A stretch of 64,000 bases of DNA from Orobanche coerulescens (lineage: Eukaryota > Streptophyta > Magnoliopsida > Lamiales > Orobanchaceae), in NCBI GenBank assembly GCA_033398695.1, contig CM065814.1:16488358-16552357 (forward strand). The letters are read 5' to 3'. The notes beneath the pieces were generated by a model that saw nothing but the letters and a program-made list of their open reading frames with translations, made no database searches and was not told the DNA's origin. Positions 55,387 to 64,000 of this stretch are shown here, one piece after another. Position 1 is the stretch's first letter; the number at the start of each line of letters is the position of its first letter. Made by a program: the position numbers and the translations under genes.

Positions 55387-55602
55387 AGATTATGGATATC
55401 TTGGCCATTGAGTTAAAATAGGGGTCATATACGTCTTTTGAGGTAACCGGCCGTGAATGACATCATTGTACTGCCTACGTCTTCATGCGAACGGTGGTTG
55501 TAAGTTCCTAAACTCTATCTCGTTCTTTACATGTTGTATTTATTTAGACTTGAACATTAGAACGATATTGTTTCCTGTATATTGAGTATTTATGCTTACA
55601 GT

Positions 55603-56620
55603 ATGTTGAGAGGCGGATGTGGACGTGGTCGCGGTCGCGGACGCGGATGAAGGAATGCTGAAAGAGAAGCTTCGCCTTCTAATTAGGCCAGCCATAGTTC
55701 AGGCGAGCCACAGAGATATATCAATAATGAACCGAAACCTGTTGTGCCCGAAATCCTTCGTCAGGTGGTGAACCAGATGACTCAGTTCGCCCAGGTCGTG
55801 GACCGAATGCAGGTGGCGGTGGGATTACAGTAGGGAGAGAGACAGCAAGGGATCCCAGACATAGGAAATCGAGGTGACCGATGGCTGCAAGAGGTGGCAA
55901 AGATGCAACCACCCAAATTCGACGGTTTTTTTGAGACTCCCACATGGGACCATTGGTTGAAAGAATTGGAAAATTTTTTTGCTGGAATTAATTGCCCAGA
56001 CGACCGGAGAGCCTCTATTGCTCAGTACTTTCTGATAGGGGAAGCATCCGAGTGGTGGGAAGCCATCCGGCCTGCAGATCATGAGGCTGACTGGACAGAA
56101 TTTAAATTGATGATGGAAGCTCAGTACTGCCCTCGTCCTGTGAGGGAAGCCAAAGTTCTTCTCTGCACAGCCGTTAGACGAACCTGCATCCCAGACAATT
56201 AAGACGTTTAACCAGCAGCTAGCATTTGTTCGACATCTGGTCAGAACAGATGCAGAAATGATGATCCATTTTGATATGAGGATGAAACCAGAAATCTAGA
56301 GGTACATGTCCGGTTTTGAATGTACCACCCTCCGTCAATACCAGGATAAAGCATTGGCGTACGAAATCAAGAAAGCAACAATGGAGAAGTTTACGGAATC
56401 CAAGAAGCAGAAAGTCTCTGGTACTTTTACAGAGCACAAGAGCAGCGGGCCCCGCAAGGCCCAGTCATCTTTTCATTCTTTCAAGAAACCTCCGCACCCA
56501 TCTAGGAGCGGAAAGAACTTCGGAGCAGCATCAACCATGACAGATGTCACCAGGAAATACTTTAATTGTGCCCAGACAGGGCACTATCGACGGAATTGCC
56601 CCTACCTGTCGTGACTTGTT
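55603..56620 (+). pseudogene. Gypsy-D gag (broken)
   Basis: The ATG at 55603 (MLRGGCGRGRGRGRG) is followed by TGA at 55648 (CGA in Gypsy-C), then TAG near 55684 and 55831 and TAG near 56297, mostly at CAG or CGA codons. The gag core is ENFFAGINCPDDRRAS and GEASEWWEAIRPADHE. Frameshifts near 56165 and 56600 move the middle part to another frame. The knuckles are damaged: YFNCAQTGHYRRNC lacks the first Cys and CFDCGREGHRAVFRE lacks the last. Confidence 0.9.
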
Positions 56621-57357
56621 TTGATTGTGGACGGGAGGGACATCGTGCGGTGTTCCGTGAAGAGGCTGCAAAGTCTTTTAGAGCCCGTACTCCGCAGCCA
56701 GTTCAGAAGGAAGCTAGTATCCAACAGACGCAGCAAAGTGTACAGATGCCTCAGAATTTTGGCCGCGGACGAGTCAGAGGACAGTGGGACCGAAAGGGTA
56801 CATCGAGTGCAGGATCTGTTCCCCCACGTCTGTACGAGATGAGGAGAACAGACGATCAGGATGCTGCTGTCGCATCAGGTACCGTTCAGATCCTTTCCTA
56901 GCCAGTTAGCGTTTTATTCGATACAGGAGCTACGCATTCATTTATATCGTTATCTTGTGTAAATCGTTTGAATATTTCTGGTTTTCATAATTGTGAACCT
57001 TATGTTGTTGGTTTACCGAGTGGAGAGAGGATTGTTGGAAACTTAGAAACTAGAGATTTCCCTGTATCATTTGGAGGCAGAGAGTGGCTCTCAAATCTGA
57101 TTATGATAGAAATGCAAGGAGACGACCTGATACTCGGAGATGATTGGCTTAATCGATATGGAGCTATTGTAAACTACCGAAGGAGGAATATCTCGCTGAT
57201 CGCTGACGATGGTTCCAAAATATTGTTTGAAAGATGGAAACCAGGAAGCTCAGTAAAGTTGATCAAGGCGATGAAAGCTGTCAAATTGTTGAAACAGGGC
57301 TGTACCGGATACTGGTGTTATGCAATGAAGAAAGAAGACGAAATTGTGGAACTTTCA
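56621..57357 (+). pseudogene. Gypsy-D aspartic protease
   Basis: [16 protein letters not shown] (about 56908-56960) keeps D-T-G but is preceded by TAG at 56899, where Gypsy-C reads CAG. The open frame resumes at 56968 and includes [20 protein letters not shown], continuing directly into RT. Confidence 0.9.
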
Positions 57358-58730
57358 TCCATTCCTGTTGTGAACGAGTTTCCGGATGTATTTCCTGACG
57401 AGTTACCTGGACTACCTCCACGACGGGATGTAGAATTCACCATTGAGTTGGAACCCGGAGCTACACCAATTTCTAAGGCGTCGTATCGTATGGCACCTAC
57501 TGAGATGTACGAACTGAAGAAGCAGCTGGAGGAGTTAATGGACAAAGGCTATATCTGGCCAAGCGTTTCGCCTTGGGGAGCGCCAGTTCTTTTTGTCCGG
57601 AAGAAGGATGGATCGCTTCGACTGTGTATTGACTATCGAGAGCTGAACAAGATGACGATTAAGAACAAGTATCCGTTGCCACGGATTGATGATTTATTTG
57701 ACCAGTTACAAGGAGCAACAGTATTTTCTAAAATTGATCTGAGATCAGGATATCATCAGCTGAGGATTAAGGAATCTGATGTTCCGAAGTCAGCATTCAG
57801 AACTCGCTACGGACATTATGAGTTTGTAGTGATGCCGTTTGGTCTCACTAATGCACCTGCTGTATTCATGCAATTGATGAACCGAGTGTTCATCGAATAT
57901 TTGGATAAATTTGTGGTCGTGTTCATTGATGATATTCTGGTGTATTCTAAGAGCCCGGAAGAGCATACACAGCATTTACGGATTGTGTTAGACCTGTTAA
58001 GAAATGAACAATTGTACGCCAAACTTTCTAAGTGTGAATTCTGGCTAAAAGAAGTAATGTTCCTCGGCCATGTGGTATCAGCTGAAGGAGTCCGAGTAGA
58101 TCCTCAGAAGATCGAAGCAGTTATGGATTGGAAGCCTCCAAAGAACGTAAAAGAAGTCCGGAGTTTCTTAGGACTTGCTGGATATTATCGTCGATTCGTG
58201 GAAGGGTTTTCTAAAATTTCCCGCCCACTTACTCGACTCCTGCAGAAAACTCAAAAGTTTGAGTGGAACGAATTGTGCCAGAATAGCTTTGATGAATTGA
58301 AGAAGAGATTGACGACAACACCGATTTTAACACTTCCACAGGGGACTGGAGGATTCATAGTTTACAGTGATGCTTCGAACCAAGGACTCGAATGTGTATT
58401 GATGCAGAATGATAAGGTGATCGCTTATGCGTCACGACAGCTGAAACCTTATGAAGTGAATTACCCAACGCACGATTTGGAGCTAGCGGCAGTAGTTTTT
58501 GCTTTGAAAATCTGGAGGCATTACCTGTACGGGACTCACTGTCAGATCTTTATGGATTACAAGAGTCTCAAATACATCTTCAGTCAGAAAGAGTTGAACA
58601 TGCAGCAAAGAAGATGGTTAGAGCTGATTAAGGACTACGACTTGGAGATTTTGTATCATCCAGGCAAAGCGAATGTAGTGGCAGATGCACTTAGCCGCAA
58701 GCCTGTTTCTATTCGAATCTTGGAGACTCT
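57358..58730 (+). pseudogene. Gypsy-D reverse transcriptase and RNase H
   Basis: Part of a 675-codon open stretch (56968-58995), the longest in the window. [56 protein letters not shown] (catalytic Asp pair at about 57925) and [20 protein letters not shown] form [18 protein letters not shown] starts RNase [12 protein letters not shown] shows Thr-Asp-His changed to Met-Asp-Tyr relative to the other copies. The Gly-to-Glu change in QGLE is also unique to this copy. Confidence 0.93.
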
Positions 58731-60263
58731 GACCTCCCAACTTAGCCTTCAACGAGAGATGATTCGAGAAGGAATTGAAGTATGGTTACAAAGAGTCCAA
58801 GGACAACTGTGCGTGATGGAAATAACTTCATCATTAATCGAAGAAATCAAATCTATGCAGACAGATGATCCTCTGATGATTTGGTTACGTGATGAAGTGA
58901 TCAAGGGGAAGGCCCCCGGATTCATAATTCATGATGATGGAGTTTTGAGATTTCAGAACCGACTCTGCGTTCCCGATGTCGATGTTCTGAAGTAGACGAT
59001 TATGAAGGAAGCTCACAGCTCGCCCTATTCTATCCACCCAGGCACCAGTAAGATGTATAAGGACTTGAAGCAGAATTTCTGGTGGGGCAACATGAAGAAA
59101 GATGTAACGGACTATGTTTCGAAATACTTGACTTGTCAGCAGGTTAAGATCGAGCATCAACGACCTGCCGGAATGTTGAAGCCGCTCCCGATTCCTGAAT
59201 AGAAGTGGGAGGACATATCGATGGACTTTATCACTAGTATGCCGAGAACCAAGACAGGAATGAACATGATTTGGGTGATAGTTGATCGTTTAACCAAATC
59301 AGCTCATTTTCTAGGCATTAAGGACACGTGGGGACCAGAGAGGTTGGCACGAGTATTTATTTCGGAGATAGTTCGATTGCATGGTACGCTGAAGACCATT
59401 ATTTCTGATCAAGACGGCCGTTTTGTGTCTCATTTTGGAAAGCAGCTCATAAGGCCTTGGGGACCGAATTGAACTTCAGCACAGCTTATCACCTGCAGAC
59501 TGACGGACAATCCGAGAGGACCATTCAAACGGTGGAAGACATGCTAAGGGCCTGTGCCTTAGATTGGTCAAACGATTGGGAAGTTCATCTACCGTTGATT
59601 GAATTTACCTACAACAATAGTTGGCATGCTTCCATTAAGATGGCACCGTTTGAGGCATTGTACGGGAGGAGATGCAGATCGCCCCTATGTTGGGACGATT
59701 CATCAGACTTGATCGGGACAGAACCAGAGTTGATCGTACAGACTCGAGAGAAGATAGGCTTGATTCGTGAAAGGCTGTTGACCGCCCAGAGTCGACAGAA
59801 ATCTTATGCAAACGTACGCCGTCGCCCATTGGAGTTCAGTACTGGAGACCACGTACTTTTAAAGGTTTCTCCTACTCGGGGAACCTTTCGTTTTGGAAGG
59901 AAAGGAAAGCTGAGTCCGAGATATATCGGACCATTCGAGATCCTTGAGAGAGTTGGAGAGTTGGCATACAGATTGGCATTACCGCCGTCATTGAGCCATG
60001 TTCATAACGTGTTCCACGTATCCCAGTTACGGAGATATATACCGGATCCTAGTCATGTCATTGATTTCGACGAGATCGAAGTCGCTCAGGATGGAACGTT
60101 TGAAGAAAGACCAGTCAAGATACTCGAGAGTCGAGTTAAGCAGTTGAGGAACAAACCAATCGTTTTGGTCAAAGTTCAGTGGTCACGCCACGGAGTGGAA
60201 GAAGCCACATGGGAAACGGAATATGGCATGAAGTCCAGATATCCAGAGTTATTTTCGTCTTGA
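58731..60263 (+). pseudogene. Gypsy-D integrase with chromodomain-like tail (broken)
   Basis: HHCC domain HSSPYSIHPGTSKMYKDL ... YLTCQQ (59014-59142). The core keeps all three acids: [40 protein letters not shown] at about 58993 (CAG in C) and TAG at 59200 (TGG in C) and a one-base loss near 59436 break it. The C-terminal tail [18 protein letters not shown] and the native TGA at 60261 are intact. Confidence 0.93.
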
Positions 60264-60281
60264 GTTTCGGGACGAAACTCC

Positions 60282-60298
60282 TTTTTAGTAGGAGAGTA
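60282..60298 (+). other. Polypurine tract region, Gypsy-D
   Basis: TTTTTAGTAGGAGAGTA abuts the TGTAATATCC LTR start. Confidence 0.75.
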
Positions 60299-62670
60299 TG
60301 TAATATCCGGATTTATTATTTTGTATTTCTTCTGTAGTTGAACCCTGTATTATTCGGAATTGTGATCTCGATAATTGGAGTATGATATTTCTCACATTGG
60401 TATCTTTGTACATAAGTATATCGTCATGCAAAATTTCTCATGCAAACTCGTGATAGCGCACGCTAAGAATGTAGCTTAACGCGCGCTATCGGCTACAACT
60501 AGCGCACGCTACGAATGTAGGATTTGCGTGCGCTAGGCAGTCAATTATTGAGCTAGGCGGCTAGCACATGCGACAGACGGGACATGGGTCCGGATAAGAT
60601 TCCCGCGGACGAACCTGGACAAATTTGGAGTCAACGCTTATTAACGTGCGCTAAAAATTGTATGGTAGCGTGCGCTAATCAGCCAATGTGCAGAAACTTT
60701 ATTTAAGGACAGCACTCCATTTCTACTTATTTCCCTTCATTTGTTCTTCATTCCTTGGAAGTCCAGAGAGCCTTTCCTACTCCTTAAACACATACAAATC
60801 CGCCTTACTTGATCATTAAATATTAAAGAGTGCTTATACTTGATCATTGAAGAAGAATTCACTTTGAAGTGCCACTCAAGCAACCGAAGCTGGATTCTAC
60901 CTTTTTGGATCAGTGATTTCTTCATTAAAGGTATGTTAATTCTATCTCCAACTTTAGATTCGTGTTATGAAGAATAAGATGATCATGCTAGCAAGATATT
61001 GAGTTCCATTGGTGAATTATTCAACAAATATCATGTTTAGAAGATTGATAATTATACTTATGATATTGTCGTTGGAACCTCGTAGTTGGAATCCTAGCAC
61101 GTCAAATGATGAGAGGAACATTCTGAAGTTGATTATCCGTATGATTTATGTTGTCTTATTGATCATAAAATTGGAAGTGATATCACTTTTGGTTATAAGG
61201 ACTTAAGGAAAGAATCATCTTAGGAAGTATCCTTTCGTATAAGTTGTAATTGTTAGTTCACCTTCAAGATGAAGTCTGAATGTGAATAATGATAATAGAA
61301 TCTAGTGCACCAACCGGAGATCACCGAAATTCGCATGAGAATGATAATCAAGTTCGAATATAAGAGTTGTAATGATATTCTTTTCCTTGAAACTCAAAGA
61401 TGATTGGATCTGTAAGATCATTCATAAGTTTATGAACATAACATGTAGTCGGGTAACACACGTTAATCACTGAGGAATTCGTAAGTTTCATCACCGTTAG
61501 AACAAGTCTGCTGCCCAACAGTGAACTGCCATGCACGCTTAGTGTGCGCTAAGCTATGTGAATTAACGTACGCTAACGGGCATATTTAGCGTACGCTACG
61601 ATTGAAACTTAGCGTGCGTTAAGTCATCAGGCGAGTCAGTCGGCTGATCAGTGAGGTACTGACCGTGCATGGTTAGCGTACGCTAGGCTGTGTGTAATTG
61701 CGTGCGCTAACGAGTAGCCTTAACGTACGCTACATAGGATGCGTAGCGTGCGTTAAGCAAACCAGACAGATTTCTTTTAAGAACTTCCGACCGTATTTTG
61801 GATTGTTAGATGTTCGTTCGACGTGAGATGAATTCTATATTATTTCTTTTGTTAAGGTTCGAGCTTGCTACGTGATTGATCGAAGGGGCGACCTTCGAGT
61901 ATTTCATTTTTCGTGGAAGTATTGTTCTTGTCTTCGAATCGAGGCAAGTACCTTAATTGTTTTATATTGTGATGTTATACATATTGTCGTGCATATATGT
62001 CGTTTTTGTATGTCCACCTCGTGTTGGCCCGACGGGATCATCGGGGGATCTATGCTAGCGTGCGCTGGATCATCGGACGGGTTTTTCCACCTCGGGTTGG
62101 TTTGACGGAATCATCGGGGGGTCTAGGCAGTGAATGCTGGATCATTGGAATTACCATGTGTATGTTGTGATTATCATGTGTGTATGTTATTATTGAGTTT
62201 CTCGCAGGAGAAGACTCGTGGTTCTTTTGTCATTTATGTTATTATTATTCTTCGTGAGATATTGAATAATATGTTGTGGTACTTGTACTAGCAATCGTTG
62301 TGCTAACCCCTTCGGGGGTGAACATTTGTTTATGTTCAGGATCCAGGAGAGCAGGAAAACAACCACTGGAGTTGCATGACGACGAGGGTGCAGAGTGATG
62401 TTCCGGCCGGGTTTATTTGTCTGTTGTTTGTACTGTTTTAATTAGTACTCGAGTACGTAGTTGTTTATGATGATTTGGATTTGGTGATGTATTAATACTT
62501 TTCCGTTGAACATTCGTATTTTCAGTATTTGGTCAGAACTATTGTATCTTAATTCCGTTATTTTCATACGTTGGTACCTGTTAATGTCTTTTCAATTCTT
62601 CAGCCTTGTAAATCCTTATGTAAAGGATTTACGGCGCTGTAATATTCCTGAATATATCGGGGGTGTTACA
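60299..62670 (+). repeat. Gypsy-D 3' LTR
   Basis: 2372 bp, closely similar to the 5' LTR. Differences cluster in the palindrome arrays. Leader intron candidate at 61944-62339, UUCG hairpin at 62306-62319. It ends GGGTGTTACA at 62670. Confidence 0.95.
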
Positions 62671-62804
62671 ACCCTTGTGTGTTGTGTTTGACGGGCTTGG
62701 GAACTTAAAACTGATGTATGATCATTATTTTTTGGAATGTCTTTATCACGTTACTTGCTTTCAGCTTATAATGAGTTAATATAAATATGAATATAGAGTT
62801 TATC
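62671..62804. other. Spacer between Gypsy-D and Gypsy-E
   Basis: 134 bp of AT-rich DNA with no recognisable LRR coding sequence and no match to the left flank of Gypsy-D. Confidence 0.5.
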
Positions 62805-64000
62805 TGTAATACCCGAGAATTCTGATATGTATTTGGAACTTGTGATATTATAATTGTTGCACTTTAATCTGAGTATTATTCTCTGTATCTCATAGTCCGG
62901 TGTGGTTGAGCGTATGATTTCATGAATGTGATTTATAAATTGTGATTCTGCGCATGTAACGCACGCTATCGTCTATGTGTAGCGTACGCTAACATGGATC
63001 CATAGCGCACGCTACAAAGGAACATTAGCGCACGCTATACGTGGTCAATATGATTAAGACGTGTGGTAGGTGAGATCAGGACGGGGATCTTGGTCGGATT
63101 GTGTCGGTATGAACCTGGACGGCTTTCGGGAAAAGCCAAGTCAACGCCTTAGCGCACGCTACTGGTATGAGAATAGCGCACGCTAAGTTCTGAGTACAGT
63201 GAAGTCAGTAAGACGTTAGCGCACGCTACGAGTATGGACTAGCGCGCGCTAATAACCATTTTCTATAAATAGGACAGCATCCTTTTCGTATTTCAGTCTT
63301 TTCTCTCCCCCATCTGAATCCTTATACTTAGAGTATTACTCTCTACATCCTAAACACTTCATATCAGCATGCTAGCTCGTGTTGAAGATTGTAAGATCAT
63401 TGAGGATTGGTGTTCAAGCCTTCGACGTTGGATTGCTTCGATTTCCTCCTTGTTCTTCACTACTTTGAGGTAGGTGATTCTTCACCAATATTAGTAGTGT
63501 TCTAAAGGACGTTCGATCATGTTTATCTAGTCAGTTAGATTCGTTAATAGTCGAACATCATGTGTTAGAAGGATATTTTCGACGTTTCGGCACTTATTCA
63601 TTATATAATCCTTTGAACCTTTTTAGTGTTGGACTCCTAAACATATTCATGTATCTTCAAAACTGTTTATGACCAGTATGGGGAGAGCATCAAGTTCTTA
63701 TGTTTTGACATGATAGAATCATACGTTTGGGACATGAAATGGATTGGAGTTAGGATGTTTCTTGAAGATCAAAGATGAATTATGGTGTTGTGATTATTAT
63801 ACGTACCCTTGTATCTTGTAGTCATTTAATCCGTAGAGATCTTTCACAAACCGTATGAGCATGATATACACTGAGATGGCTTGTATTAAGACTGAGGATT
63901 TCATGAGTTTTCATCACCTTTAGCTCAAGTTTTACCCAGTAGTGACTGTCATGCACGATTAGCGCACGCTAAGATGTATATATTAACGTGCGCTATCGGG
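62805..64000 (+). mobile_element. Gypsy-E LTR, 5' portion (runs off the window)
   Basis: Starts TGTAATACCCG like the other LTRs but is otherwise diverged. Palindromes start at 62957, 62980, 63003, 63026, then 63150 and 63174, then 63217 and 63240 (steps of 23-24 bp within groups). CTATAAATAG at 63263-63272 follows 12 bp later. GAG|GTAGGT near 63466 could be the leader donor. A second palindrome cluster begins at about 63959. Internal genes are outside the window. Confidence 0.75.
62957..63251 (+). promoter_or_regulatory. Palindrome array and TATA box, Gypsy-E
   Basis: Eight TAGCGYRCGCTA 12-mers; the first four are spaced exactly 23 bp apart. The TATA box (TATAAATA at 63264-63271) follows the last copy. 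This is the most regular example in the window. Confidence 0.85.

Larger units (their letters stand above)
52981..62670 (+). mobile_element. Gypsy-D, complete Ty3/gypsy retrotransposon
   Basis: 9690 bp with LTRs at 52981-55367 and 60299-62670 and the same structure as Gypsy-C. It interrupts an LRR exon. No TSD is visible: the left flank ends GGATA and the right begins ACCCT. The 5' end reads TCTAATATCC where TGTAATATCC is expected. This suggests recombination or a flanking deletion after insertion. Many stops are C-to-T changes relative to Gypsy-C. Confidence 0.96.

Overview
The window is plant nuclear DNA, most likely from a eudicot. It is almost entirely retrotransposons nested in one another, with decayed remnants of three intron-containing plant genes: cohesin SMC3, a thioredoxin h-type gene and a STRUBBELIG-type LRR receptor kinase. 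There is no bacterial or organellar gene organisation, no RNA gene and no clearly intact host gene. Every polyprotein frame is broken by stops or frameshifts, so this looks like old heterochromatic, perhaps pericentromeric, sequence.

Layout. 1-8258: Gypsy-A (+), whose 5' LTR is cut by the window edge; its 3' LTR carries a nested hAT-like element. 8259-10490: non-genic DNA with a second copy of that hAT family and an ATT-rich MITE candidate. 10491-13760: SMC3 fragment (-) with recognisable splice sites, including a probable U12 AT-AC intron. 14107-14969 and 29305-about 30072: two halves of an old Copia element (Copia-2, +), split by Copia-1 (14970-29304, -, TSD TGCAC). Copia-1 is itself split by Gypsy-B (16643-25589, +). 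30187-31071: decayed hAT element with a transposase dimerisation remnant. 33808-33929: thioredoxin pseudo-exon. 34482-48215: an inverted duplication of about 1.9 kb arms, each with a protease remnant and a 523-bp LTR of another Gypsy family; the right arm is split by Gypsy-C (38224-47946, -, TSD TGTAT). 49210-50162: Helitron helicase relic. 50798-52980: 5' part of the LRR receptor gene, interrupted in its fourth recognised LRR exon by Gypsy-D (52981-62670, +). 62805-64000: start of the LTR of a fifth related element, Gypsy-E.

The most striking signal is shared by the Gypsy LTRs. Upstream of the TATA box they carry arrays of 12-14 bp palindromes repeated about every 19-24 bp. The motif is TAGCGYRCGCTA in A, C, D and E, but CCGCGG-centred in B, whose flanking LTR sequence matches A. 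Downstream, A-D share a candidate leader intron inside the LTR: donor AG|GCAAGT, branch site CTAAC overlapping a CCCC-loop-GGGG hairpin (a perfect C(UUCG)G tetraloop in C and D), and acceptor TTCAG. In Gypsy-C one LTR has GT and the other GC at the donor, as expected of a real splice site.

The genes do not form a pathway. The functional story is one of transposon promoters, leader processing, successive nesting, and decay that often follows the C-to-T route (CAG to TAG, CGA to TGA, TGG to TAG).
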